Shown here: positions 18,039 to 25,571 of the stretch, piece by piece | Layout of the letters: every line of letters begins with the position of its first letter | Numbering within the stretch: the first letter of the stretch is position 1 | Source of the DNA: Planctomycetota bacterium | GTDB taxonomy: Bacteria > Planctomycetota > UBA1135 > UBA2386 | Direction of reading: 5' to 3' | NCBI GenBank assembly: GCA_016794565.1 | Contig: JAEUHQ010000091.1 | Coordinates: forward strand, 1-64,000 | DNA: 64,000 nt | Position numbers and translations under genes: made by a program | The notes under the pieces: generated by a model | What the model saw: the letters and a program-made list of their open reading frames with translations, nothing else | Database searches by the model: none | What the model was told of the DNA's origin: nothing

Positions 18039-18254
18039 TCACCCGAGCAGCTTCTTCGCGCGGATGCCGGCGAGGAGGAGGAACAGGCCGATCACGAGGA
18101 ACACACCCGCGACCAGCCACTGCAGGAGCCATGGATTGAAGAGCAGCAGGAGACCGAAACCGGCGATCACCACACCGAGCCCGATGAGCAGCGTCGGCAG
18201 GTGGGGCGGGACTTGGGGCATGCCGGGCATGCCGCGGTTCAGTTTGATGTCCAT
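18039..18254 (-). CDS. Small two-helix membrane protein, unknown
   Basis: A 71-residue protein with a short Pro/Met-rich leader and two membrane helices (LPTLLIGLGVVIAGFGLLLL and WLVAGVFLVIGLFLLLAGI) ending in a positive tail (RAKKLLG). Its ATG is directly abutted by the stop of the GNAT-like gene on the same strand, so the two are co-transcribed. No family is recognised. The coding nature is supported by clean helix periodicity and the operon spacing. Confidence 0.7.
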   Translation of the reverse strand: MDIKLNRGMPGMPQVPPHLPTLLIGLGVVIAGFGLLLLFNPWLLQWLVAGVFLVIGLFLLLAGIRAKKLLG

Positions 18255-19388
18255 TCAGCGAAGGCTCTTCTCGTAGATGCGGTAGCGGCGCCAGGTGCGC
18301 AGGCCGATCGTCTCGAGCGGACCCAGCATGTCGCGGTTGTCTTCGAGGATCCAGCTCGCCTCGCAGGCCCGGAAACCGACGTCGAGGCCGCGACGGATCA
18401 CGCGGTGCATGAGCAGCATCTCGATGCCGACGCGGCGCCATTCGGGAACGACGCCGAGCGTGATCACGCGGATCAGCCGCACGGTGCGCATCGCGCGGAG
18501 GAACTTCCACCAGCCGAACGGCAGCAGCCGGCCATTGCACGCGCGCGCGCCGACGTTCACGTCGGGCAGCGCGACGACGAAGCCGACCGGTGCGCCGGCG
18601 ACCTCGGCGATGTGCATCAGCTCCGGGTGCGCGACCTTCTTCAGGTCCTTCGCCTGCGCGGTGAACTCCGGCCGCGTCATCGGCACGAAGCCCCAGTTGC
18701 GTTCCCAGATGCGGTGGTAGAGGTCCCACAGGATCTCGCACTCCGCGTCGAAGCGGCGCAGGTCGAGCGGGCGCATCACGGCATTGGTCTTCTTGCGAAG
18801 ATGGTCGGCGATGCGGTCGACGCGGCGCAGGTCGATCGTGTCGCCCGTGACGTGCAGCGCGAGGAGGTCCTTCGCCTTCGCCAGCCCGGCGTGTTCGATC
18901 CACGCGCCGTACGAAGGCGGGTTGTGCGGCATCATCATGACCGGCGGTCCGGCATCGCCTTCGACGAACAGTCCGCACTTGTAGTTCGTCGACAGGTCCA
19001 CCGGTCCGCGCAGCGCCGTGGCGCCGCGCTTCTGGCACCACTGCGAGGCGTGGTCGAGCAGCTGGCGTGCGACCTGTTCGTCGCGCGCTTCGAAATGACC
19101 GAAGAACCCGATGCGATCGCCGTGGAACTCGTCGTGGAGCGAGTCGCGGCACACGCTGATGCGCCCCACGCACCGGTCGTTCGTGAACGCCGCGAAGAAC
19201 TCGACGTCCGCGTGCTGGAAGAACGGGTTCTTGCGGCGGTCGATCGCCCATGCCTCCGCGCTGGTGATGGGTGGGACGTAGTCCGGGTCGTCGCGATAGA
19301 AGTCCCGCTGCAGGTCCAGGAATCGCGCCGGCTGCGGCACCGCGCGGATCACGGCCGCGGGGCGCGGCTCTTTTGCGGGAGCGTTCAT
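18255..19388 (-). CDS. GNAT-like acyltransferase-family protein (YghO-like)
   Basis: The 377-residue protein has the conserved N-terminal block FLDLQRDFYRDDPDYVPP, then RRKNPFFQHADVEFFAAF and RGPVDLSTNYKCGLFVEG. A C-terminal half has an acetyl-CoA-binding-like segment (ITLGVVPEWRRVGIEMLLMH). This combination is typical of a widespread uncharacterised family related to GNAT N-acetyltransferases (E. coli YghO type). The acceptor substrate is unknown. No signal or membrane segment is present, so it is cytoplasmic. It is divergent from the HEAT lipoprotein gene with only 18 bp between the starts, so their promoters must overlap or lie inside the genes. Confidence 0.8.
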   Translation of the reverse strand: MNAPAKEPRPAAVIRAVPQPARFLDLQRDFYRDDPDYVPPITSAEAWAIDRRKNPFFQHADVEFFAAFTNDRCVGRISVCRDSLHDEFHGDRIGFFGHFEARDEQVARQLLDHASQWCQKRGATALRGPVDLSTNYKCGLFVEGDAGPPVMMMPHNPPSYGAWIEHAGLAKAKDLLALHVTGDTIDLRRVDRIADHLRKKTNAVMRPLDLRRFDAECEILWDLYHRIWERNWGFVPMTRPEFTAQAKDLKKVAHPELMHIAEVAGAPVGFVVALPDVNVGARACNGRLLPFGWWKFLRAMRTVRLIRVITLGVVPEWRRVGIEMLLMHRVIRRGLDVGFRACEASWILEDNRDMLGPLETIGLRTWRRYRIYEKSLR

Positions 19389-19406
19389 CCGGGTAGACGT
19401 TAGGCG

Positions 19407-20342
19407 ATGTCGCGGTCCGCTGTCACGAACGTGGGTTGCCTCGCGCGGGTCGTGTGCCTTCTCGCGGCGGCGAGTTGTTCGGGCGGTGCGACGTCCCCGC
19501 AAGGCGGCCCGTTGTCCGCCGCGCAGCAGGACGTGTGCAGGCGCGTCGAGCGCGCGTACCGCGAGAACGCTCCCGACTACCCGGCTCAGCGCGCCGCGGC
19601 GGTCCAGGATGCGGCAGTGACGGCGTGGCTGATCCGTGTGTTCGTGCTCGACGTGTTCCGCGCCCGCGAACAGCGGCCGCTCGGCAAGGACGAGGACGTG
19701 CTGCGCGCCGCGGCCCGCATCGGGGTTCCGCTGGAGTCGCGGGCGATCGCGGAGATCGTCGCGCTCGGCGAGAAGGCGGTGCCGGTTCTCGTCGGCGACC
19801 TGCTCCTCCACGATCAGCCGCAGCCGCGCGAGCTCGGCGTCGAGCTGTTGGTGCGGATCGGCGCGCCGGCGGCGCCGGCCCTGCGCGACGTGGCGCTGCA
19901 CGGCGAGAAGCGCGAGCAACGTGCCGCGGCGCGAGCGCTCGCGGCGATCGGCGTGGATGCGGAGGCCTTGGCTGTCCTGCGGCAACTCGCGGTCGACAGC
20001 GACTTCACGGTGCGCTCCGACGCAGTTCGCGGCATCCACGATGGCGGCGTGCCGGCGCGCGACCTCCTGGTTGCCCGCGTCGCGAAGGACGACGACGCCT
20101 TCGTGCGCCGCGTCGCCGCGCAGTCGCTGGCGCACTTCCCGGACGCTGTCGCGGCGCGGGCCCTGGTCGACTATCTGGCGCGTTGCGATGCGGAGAACGA
20201 TCGCCAGGGTGGAGTCGTCGCCCAGGCGAGCCTGCAGGTGATCGCCGGAACCCGCGGCCTGCGCTCCGTCGCGGAGTGGCGGGCGTTCGCGGCGGCTCTC
20301 GAAGAAGCCCCTGGCGCGGGCGGGGCCCGCACACGACGCTGA
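19407..20342 (+). CDS. HEAT-repeat lipoprotein
   Basis: A 311-residue protein with a lipoprotein signal ending VCLLAAASC (lipidated Cys near residue 24). Several HEAT repeats span ~110-270, for example RELGVELLVRIGAPAAPALR, REQRAAARALAAIGV, FTVRSDAVRGIHDG and AFVRRVAAQSLAHFPD. It is probably a periplasmic, membrane-anchored binding scaffold. It resembles the larger HEAT protein near the Bat locus in style but is not a copy. A Gly/Ala/Arg tail ends 9 nt before the next start codon, so the two genes are likely one transcript. Confidence 0.75.
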   Translation: MSRSAVTNVGCLARVVCLLAAASCSGGATSPQGGPLSAAQQDVCRRVERAYRENAPDYPAQRAAAVQDAAVTAWLIRVFVLDVFRAREQRPLGKDEDVLRAAARIGVPLESRAIAEIVALGEKAVPVLVGDLLLHDQPQPRELGVELLVRIGAPAAPALRDVALHGEKREQRAAARALAAIGVDAEALAVLRQLAVDSDFTVRSDAVRGIHDGGVPARDLLVARVAKDDDAFVRRVAAQSLAHFPDAVAARALVDYLARCDAENDRQGGVVAQASLQVIAGTRGLRSVAEWRAFAAALEEAPGAGGARTRR

Positions 20343-20351
20343 CGCGACACC

Positions 20352-20882
20352 ATGAGCGACGACTGGAAGATCCATCGCGACCGCGCCGTGTGCGACAAGC
20401 CGGGGTGCCCGCTGCCGACGAGCCGTTCCTACTTCGCGGTTCTCGAGTGGCCGTCGTGCGTGCGCCGCGACCAGTGCGATGCGTGCTTCGCGGACTACGA
20501 ACGGCGCTGCCAGGGTGCCGAGCCGCCGATCTTCTGGCGCGCGCTGCGCAAGGTGTCGGGGAGCAAGGAGCCGGTGCTCGACCTCGCGTCGCTGCGCATG
20601 CTGTTCGACCGGCTCGGCACCGTCGACGACGACCGGGCCCGCAGTCTCCGCTACTTCTGCGCGCTGCTCCTGCTGAGGAAGCGCGTGCTCAAGATGGTGC
20701 GACCGCGGAATGCGGCCGAGGAGCGCGCCGATCTGGTGGTGGCCGATCCGAAGCAGAAGGAGATGGAGCCCATCTCCTTGTTCGCGCCCGCGCTCGACCT
20801 CAGCAATCTCGGCGCGATCAAGGACGAGCTGCTCGCCGCGATGGGTGACGACGCCGGCGCCCGCGCGGATGCTGCGCAGTGA
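20352..20882 (+). CDS. Conserved-looking cytoplasmic protein with an N-terminal cysteine cluster
   Basis: The 176-residue product has cysteines at 14, 19, 36, 42, 45 and 53 (CDKPGC, then C-x5-C-x2-C), a spacing that suits a zinc-binding fold. A helical middle (LASLRMLFDRLGTV, YFCALLLLRKRVLKMV) and an acidic-to-neutral tail follow. No family is recognised. The protein lacks a signal peptide although its upstream partner is a lipoprotein. A metal-binding adaptor or regulator is a guess only. Confidence 0.65.
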   Translation: MSDDWKIHRDRAVCDKPGCPLPTSRSYFAVLEWPSCVRRDQCDACFADYERRCQGAEPPIFWRALRKVSGSKEPVLDLASLRMLFDRLGTVDDDRARSLRYFCALLLLRKRVLKMVRPRNAAEERADLVVADPKQKEMEPISLFAPALDLSNLGAIKDELLAAMGDDAGARADAAQ

Positions 20883-20891
20883 CGCGGTCGT

Positions 20892-21479
20892 TCACCAGCT
20901 GAACGACCACTCGAACTCGTCGCCGGCTTCGAGTGCGCTGCGCACCGGAATCAGCAGGTAGGCGCGTTTCCCCTCGTGCGCTGCTTCGACGCCGCGGCCC
21001 GCAGGCCGCACGCCGGAGGCAAAGACCTCGCCCGGGACGCTGACCTCGACGCGCAACGTGTCGCCGATCTCGTTGGTGCGACCGCTCGGATCGTAGATCT
21101 TCGCCATCTTGCGTCGTTCGGCGACGTCGGGCACCAGAGCCTTCACCCAGGCGGTGTCCGGGCCGCGCTTCAGGAACACGCGCAGGCTCGGTCGTGCGTC
21201 GCCGAGTTCCGCGTCGAACCGGATTCCGCCGTCGCCGAGCTTCAGGGCCTTCACGTCGGCGAACGTACCCTGCGCGCACGTGACGCCGGCGCGGCCAGAC
21301 CACTGCACGCCCTGCGCCTCGGCCTCGGCCGCGCTGGCCGGGGGCGACGTGAGGCCGCGCATGGTGACCGTTCCGGACCCGTCCTTCTGCAGGGCGACGT
21401 GCACGCCGACGAGTTCGCCGCCGGAGCACGAGCAGAAGAACAGGGAAGCGAGGACGAGGACGGCGAGCAGTCGCTGCAT
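20892..21479 (-). CDS. Small lipoprotein, unknown function
   Basis: A 195-residue protein with an N-terminal signal MQRLLAVLVLASLFFCSCSGG; either Cys 16 or Cys 18 could be the lipidated residue. The mature part is beta-rich, beginning VGVHVALQKDGSGTVTMRGL and ending in AGDEFEWSFSW. This resembles the layout of DUF-type periplasmic lipoproteins that read as repeated beta hairpins. No family is recognised. It is convergent with the Cys-cluster gene (9 bp between stops), and its upstream region is shared with the dcw operator. Confidence 0.65.
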   Translation of the reverse strand: MQRLLAVLVLASLFFCSCSGGELVGVHVALQKDGSGTVTMRGLTSPPASAAEAEAQGVQWSGRAGVTCAQGTFADVKALKLGDGGIRFDAELGDARPSLRVFLKRGPDTAWVKALVPDVAERRKMAKIYDPSGRTNEIGDTLRVEVSVPGEVFASGVRPAGRGVEAAHEGKRAYLLIPVRSALEAGDEFEWSFSW

Positions 21480-21562
21480 GGTCGGGAATGGGTTGGCGGG
21501 GGCCGTGCGGCGCGCGATCGCACCGCGCGTCGAAGAAAATCGCGAAAGCACCGCGTGGAAAA

Positions 21563-21583
21563 CGCCCCCAGCCGGTGGGGGCG
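21563..21583. other. Strong hairpin in the dcw upstream region
   Basis: CGCCCCCA and TGGGGGCG form a perfect 8-bp stem with loop GCCGG. Read on the minus strand it is followed by TTTT, so it has terminator form in the leftward direction. It would block transcription running from the dcw promoter region toward the lipoprotein gene, or sit in that gene's leader. The rest of the 264-bp gap upstream of it (21480-21562) shows nothing recognisable. Confidence 0.4.
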
Positions 21584-21616
21584 AGCCGGTGGCGCCGACC
21601 CTACTGGAGCGGTCCC

Positions 21617-21625
21617 TGTGGATAA
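21617..21625 (-). promoter_or_regulatory. Perfect DnaA box (TTATCCACA on the minus strand)
   Basis: TGTGGATAA is the exact complement of the strongest consensus DnaA box. It forms the upstream edge of the GTGG array in front of mraZ. A 9-mer this AT-rich is uncommon in this GC-rich sequence. It could tie dcw expression to DnaA-ATP levels, but a single box may be coincidental. Confidence 0.55.
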
Positions 21626-21705
21626 AGTCGTGGTGCAGGGTGGGGCTGCAGTGGTGTTGTGTGGTGGAACGTGGTTGACCGGTGGTGTTCTGTGGTGTAG
21701 CGTGG
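21618..21705 (+). promoter_or_regulatory. Nine-unit GTGG array, probable MraZ operator
   Basis: GTGG occurs at 21618, 21630, 21640, 21651, 21661, 21671, 21682, 21692 and 21702. The intervals are 12, 10, 11, 10, 10, 11, 10 and 10 bp (mean 10.5), so all units lie on one face of the helix. Most read GTGGTG. Known MraZ operators are runs of about three to four TGGG- or GTGG-type units at about 10 bp spacing just before mraZ; this one is far longer. The proposed promoter lies inside the array, which fits autorepression by MraZ. Confidence 0.85.
21675..21703 (+). promoter_or_regulatory. Putative dcw promoter inside the operator array
   Basis: TTGACC and TAGCGT are separated by 17 bp, giving a start near 21710, about 33 nt before the mraZ ATG. 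The -35 is identical to that proposed for the ribosomal superoperon. Both boxes are interleaved with GTGG units, so bound MraZ would cover them. Confidence 0.6.
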
Positions 21706-21743
21706 ATCTCGACAAGAGCACAGAGGTCCCGGTTACGGGCGCG

Positions 21744-22220
21744 ATGGTTACCTACTTTGGCAGCTCGGAGCACGGCCTGGACGACAAGGGCAGGTTGATC
21801 CTGCCCGGTCGGATCCTGGACGAGATCCCGAAGAGCCACTGGAAGTTCCACCTGACCGCCGGGCTGGACCGCTGCCTGCTCCTGCACGATTCCGAAGGGT
21901 TCCGAGAACTCGTCGCCCGCATCGGTGGAGCCGTAGCTGGCAGCCGCGCCCACCGCACTCTGTGCCGGCGGTTTCTCGGTCACTCGGAGGAAGTCGTGCC
22001 TGACGGCAATCGGCGGATCCGCATCCCCGACCCGTTGCTCAAGTACGCGGGGATCGAAGTCGGTCAGGCAGTTGTGTTGGTCGGAACCGGTCGGGTCACC
22101 GAGATCTGGGCGGCGAACAAGATCGACACGGCGCTGGCCGAAGCGAGCCCCGAGGAAGAGTCGCTCTTTGCCAGTTTGATCAGTCCCACCAAGCCATCGA
22201 CGTCCTCGGGAGAAGCCTGA
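21744..22220 (+). CDS. mraZ: Transcriptional regulator MraZ
   Basis: The 158-residue protein has two MraZ half-domains of the AbrB-like fold, each with the DxxxR signature: DDKGRLILPGRI near residues 14-25 and DGNRRIRIPDPLL near 92-104. MraZ assembles into rings and binds direct repeats before its own gene to control the dcw operon. The length is slightly over the usual ~145 because of a Ser/Thr/Glu-rich tail. It is the first gene after the array and promoter, and the ATG gives the expected start (VTYFGSSEHGLDDKGR). Confidence 0.95.
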   Translation: MVTYFGSSEHGLDDKGRLILPGRILDEIPKSHWKFHLTAGLDRCLLLHDSEGFRELVARIGGAVAGSRAHRTLCRRFLGHSEEVVPDGNRRIRIPDPLLKYAGIEVGQAVVLVGTGRVTEIWAANKIDTALAEASPEEESLFASLISPTKPSTSSGEA

Positions 22221-22304
22221 GACGAGCGTTCGAGGCGTGCCGGCACACCGCAGGTCACGGTGTGCGTTCTGCGGCTGTTGCAGGGTGGTCAAGGGATCCA
22301 GCGC

Positions 22305-23255
22305 ATGGACGATTCCGGCACGAAGAGTAGCAGCGACGGCGGTCACGAGGAAAGGCAACCCGTGCACCGCCCGGTGCTGCTCAGGGAGACGGTGGCGATT
22401 CTCGAGCTCCGCGAAGGACTCGTGGTCGTCGATGGAACGGTTGGCGCAGGCGGTCACGCGAGGGCAATCGTGGACGCCATCGCGCCGACGGGCGTGCTTG
22501 TGGGGCTCGATCGGGACAGCGAGATCCTGGCTGCTGCGCGAGCGGCGTTGGTCGGTACCGACGGCGATCGCGCAGAGGCCAGGGTCTCGCTGCACCATCT
22601 TCCCTTCTCGTGCATGCGGGAGGCGTTGGCGGCGGCCGGTCAGCCCCGCTGCGACCGCGTGCTGCTCGACCTCGGTGTCAGTTCCATGCAGCTGGATCGT
22701 GCAGAGCGCGGCTTCTCGTTCCGGGCCGACGGGCCTCTCGACATGCGGATGGACTCCGCAGCGCCGACTTCCGCGGCCGATTGGCTCGCGCGGACGGGGG
22801 AGCAGGACCTCGCGGACACGATCTACCGGCTCGGCGAAGAGCGTCATTCGCGCCGCATCGCGCGGGCGATCGTGGAAGCGCGTCGGCGCAAGCCGATCCG
22901 CCGCACGGCGCAACTGGCGCAGATCGTCCTCGATGCGATGCCGGCCGCCGCGCGGCACGGCCGCATCCACCCTGCGACGCGGACGTTCCAGGCGATCCGC
23001 ATGGTCGTGAACGACGAGCTCGGCGAGCTCGAGCGCGGCCTCTCGGCGGCGCTGGAGTGCCTCCGTCCCGGCGGTCGTCTTGCGGTGATCTCCTTCCACT
23101 CGCTCGAGGATCGTGTCGTGAAGCACTTCCTGCGCGCGCACTGCGACGTGGTGACGAAGAAGCCCGTCGAGGCCTCCGCCGCCGAGGTGCACGACAATCC
23201 GCGCGCCCGCAGCGCGAAGCTGCGTTGCGGCATCCGTCGGGAGGACGCGGCATGA
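22305..23255 (+). CDS. rsmH: 16S rRNA (cytosine(1402)-N4)-methyltransferase RsmH
   Basis: A 316-residue protein with the family blocks VHRPVLLRETVAIL, VVDGTVGAGGHARAIV (SAM-binding), VLLDLGVSSMQLDRAERGFS, LDMRMD, ATRTFQAIRMVVNDELGELE and ISFHSLEDRVVKHFL. RsmH methylates N4 of C1402 in the 16S decoding centre and is conserved as the second dcw gene. A GTG 45 bases upstream would add a Cys/Leu-rich piece, but the ATG was preferred because homologues begin near the HRPVLL block. It overlaps the next gene by 4 nt. Confidence 0.95.
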   Translation: MDDSGTKSSSDGGHEERQPVHRPVLLRETVAILELREGLVVVDGTVGAGGHARAIVDAIAPTGVLVGLDRDSEILAAARAALVGTDGDRAEARVSLHHLPFSCMREALAAAGQPRCDRVLLDLGVSSMQLDRAERGFSFRADGPLDMRMDSAAPTSAADWLARTGEQDLADTIYRLGEERHSRRIARAIVEARRRKPIRRTAQLAQIVLDAMPAAARHGRIHPATRTFQAIRMVVNDELGELERGLSAALECLRPGGRLAVISFHSLEDRVVKHFLRAHCDVVTKKPVEASAAEVHDNPRARSAKLRCGIRREDAA

Positions 23256-23506
23256 AGTGGTTGCTCGCGGGTCTCTTGTTCGCGCTCGCCGTGGCGCTCG
23301 CGATCGGTACCGCTGCGATCCGGGCCGAGAACGCGCACTGCCGACGCCGCGTCGACCAGGCGCTGCGCGACATCGACGATCGCCGCGTCGAGCTGACCCG
23401 TCTGTCGGTCGAGCGCCTCGAAGCGGCGACGCCCGAGAAGCTCGCCAAGGTGCACTGGCAACACCTGCGCGCCGAAGCACACAGGCGGCAGGAGTCGATC
23501 CAGTGA
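23252..23506 (+). CDS. ftsL: FtsL-like small division protein
   Basis: The 84-residue protein has a short cytoplasmic start, one membrane helix (LLAGLLFALAVALAIGTAAI) and a charged helical periplasmic part with likely coiled-coil character (RRVDQALRDIDDRRVELTRL). Size, topology and the location between rsmH and ftsI are those of FtsL, which recruits and activates the FtsW-FtsI pair. Sequence identity in this family is always low, so the call rests on topology and position. It overlaps both neighbours by 4 nt. Confidence 0.7.
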   Translation: MKWLLAGLLFALAVALAIGTAAIRAENAHCRRRVDQALRDIDDRRVELTRLSVERLEAATPEKLAKVHWQHLRAEAHRRQESIQ

Positions 23507-25542
23507 AGAAGGGCGAGCGGATCCGCCTGCGCTTCGTTTTCGGTGCACTGGGCTGTGTTCCTGTCTTCCTCGCGGGGTGGCTCGGCTGGCTCCAGGTGGG
23601 GCAGCGAGGCCAGATCCTGCGGGACGGCAAGGCGCCGCTGCGTCTCGTCGCGGCCACTGCGGATCGGCAGGCCGAGGCGGTCGAGGTGATGCCGCAGCCG
23701 CGCGGATCGATCGTCGATCGTCACGGTTCGGTGCTGGCGGTCGACTGCGAGGTCTACGACGTGCGGGCACGCATCTCCGTGCCGGCAAAGGAAGGCAAGA
23801 GCTGCGCTGCGCTGCGATCCTGGCTCGCGGAGGTCGCCGACGACTTCGCCCGCGCCATGGTCGCCGACACGTCCCTGTCGGACCGCGGTGAGTCGCAGCG
23901 CCTCTACCGCGAACGGTTCCGAGGGTCGCTCGCGAAGGCGTTCCGGACCGACCGCCTGCCCGCCGACGGGCCTGTTCCCGCCGATCAGCCCCGCGTCGCC
24001 GACGTTCGCATCGCGGGGGCCGTCGACGTGCTGGCCGTCGTCGACGCACTGCGTGAGGTCGGCGAGCGACGCGGGTCGGTGTCGATGCACTTCCTGCGAT
24101 CGTGGCAGCGTTCCTACCCCGAACGTGAATCCACGTACGGCATCGTCGGTCACGTCGACTCGCGCTGGACGGTGGACGAAGCCGGCGCCGTGCCGAAGCT
24201 GACGACGTTCGGCGCGTGCGGTCTCGAGGCGCTCGCAGCCCTGCTGCCCGACGAGGCCGTGACGCGGACTTCGTTGCGCGACGGCAAAGGGCTCACGTAC
24301 TTCCGCGCTCCCGTCGATGCGGTCGCGCGGCCCAACGTCGTGCATTCCACGCTCGACATCGACCTGCAGCGCATCGCGGTGCGCGAGCTGGCGGCGCAGG
24401 CGGAGGCGGGGGCGCGCGAGGGCAAAGTCACGATCCCCCAGTGGGGCGCCCTGATCCTCGTGGAGATGGCGACCGGCGACGTGCTGGCCGCGGCTTCGTG
24501 GCACCGCGACGGCAAGCACCCGGAGGCAGCGGCGTTCACGCCGTACCAGATGCTGTACGAGCCTGGTTCGATCGTGAAGCCGCTCGTGTTCGCCTACGCG
24601 CTCGAGGCCGGCGCGCTCGACTGGTCGCACTCCTTCGACTGCGCCCCCGGCAGCAGCGACTATCGCGAGCGCATCGGATCGGTCGGGAACCGCGTCGTCC
24701 GCGACGACCACGCGTGCGGTGTCCTGACGCCGCACGGCATCCTGGTCAACAGCTCGAACATCGGCGCTTCGTACGTCGGCCTGCAGCTCGAGCGCGAGCA
24801 GTGGCACGACTACATGCGCTTCTACGGGTTCGGCGCGCCGCTGAACCTGCACGTGCCGTTCGAGAGTCGCGGCGGTGCGGAGAAGTCGTTCGACCCGTCG
24901 ATCCCGGTGCGCTCCTTCCGTCGCAACAGCGCGATCTCGTTCAGCTTCGGCTACGAGATGCATGTCACCGCGATGCACATCGCGCGGGCCTACCTGCGCC
25001 TCTTCCGCGGCGCGTCCGCCGACCTGCGCTTGTGCCGCGGCGTCGACGTCGACGGCACCTGGCTGCCGGTGCCGACCGATCCCGGCGGCGGCGCGAAGTT
25101 CCGGCCCGACGTGGTGGACGCCGTTCGCGAGGCGATGGTCGACGTCGTGAGCGACGACCCGCACGCGACGGGCGCGGTGATGCACGGCCGCATGCTGAAG
25201 GAACTCGGCGTCGACCTGCACGGAGTCATCGCGGGCAAGACGGGCACCGCGGCGAGCCGCGTCGGTCTTCGCGGCGGCGGCAAGATGGAAGTCCGCAACG
25301 CGAGTTTCGTGGGATTCCTGCCGGCACACGACCCGCGTTGGCTCGCGGTGTGTGTGCTGCAGAAGGACGATCGTGCGCGGTTCTACGGCGGCAGCTATGC
25401 TGCGCCGCCGGCAGTCCGGCTGCTGCTCCAGACCCAGAGCCTGGAGGAGCGGCGGATGCTGCAGCGAGAACCGCAGGTCGGTGCGGGTGGTCAGACCCGG
25501 ACCGCGAGTGGTTCCCCTGGTGATTCAGGCTGGAGCCGGTAG
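23503..25542 (+). CDS. ftsI: Class B penicillin-binding protein (FtsI/PBP3 type) transpeptidase
   Basis: The 679-residue protein has an N-terminal membrane helix (~11-30) and a dimerisation/pedestal region beginning PQPRGSIVDRHGSVLAV. The transpeptidase domain has SxxK at 356-359 (EPGSIVKP), SxN at 417-419 (NSSNIG) and KTG at 579-581 (AGKTGT). It cross-links septal peptidoglycan, normally in complex with FtsW. An insert around 95-165 (charged, after the pedestal start) makes it longer than E. coli FtsI (588). GTG start, overlapping ftsL. Its intact active site shows that this organism makes conventional cross-linked peptidoglycan. Confidence 0.93.
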   Translation: MKKGERIRLRFVFGALGCVPVFLAGWLGWLQVGQRGQILRDGKAPLRLVAATADRQAEAVEVMPQPRGSIVDRHGSVLAVDCEVYDVRARISVPAKEGKSCAALRSWLAEVADDFARAMVADTSLSDRGESQRLYRERFRGSLAKAFRTDRLPADGPVPADQPRVADVRIAGAVDVLAVVDALREVGERRGSVSMHFLRSWQRSYPERESTYGIVGHVDSRWTVDEAGAVPKLTTFGACGLEALAALLPDEAVTRTSLRDGKGLTYFRAPVDAVARPNVVHSTLDIDLQRIAVRELAAQAEAGAREGKVTIPQWGALILVEMATGDVLAAASWHRDGKHPEAAAFTPYQMLYEPGSIVKPLVFAYALEAGALDWSHSFDCAPGSSDYRERIGSVGNRVVRDDHACGVLTPHGILVNSSNIGASYVGLQLEREQWHDYMRFYGFGAPLNLHVPFESRGGAEKSFDPSIPVRSFRRNSAISFSFGYEMHVTAMHIARAYLRLFRGASADLRLCRGVDVDGTWLPVPTDPGGGAKFRPDVVDAVREAMVDVVSDDPHATGAVMHGRMLKELGVDLHGVIAGKTGTAASRVGLRGGGKMEVRNASFVGFLPAHDPRWLAVCVLQKDDRARFYGGSYAAPPAVRLLLQTQSLEERRMLQREPQVGAGGQTRTASGSPGDSGWSR

Positions 25543-25571
25543 CTCCAGAGACAACGTCGGTAGGGCGGTAG

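Noticed and set aside
21555-21592. Further GTGG strings upstream of the MraZ array (21555, 21575, 21589)
   Set aside because: Their spacing (20, 14 and then 29 bp to the first array unit) is out of phase with the 10.5-bp repeat, and one lies inside a hairpin stem.
22678-25329. A long minus-strand frame opposite rsmH and ftsI
   Set aside because: The composition is Arg/Ala/His-rich low complexity and the plus-strand genes have complete catalytic motifs over the same bases.
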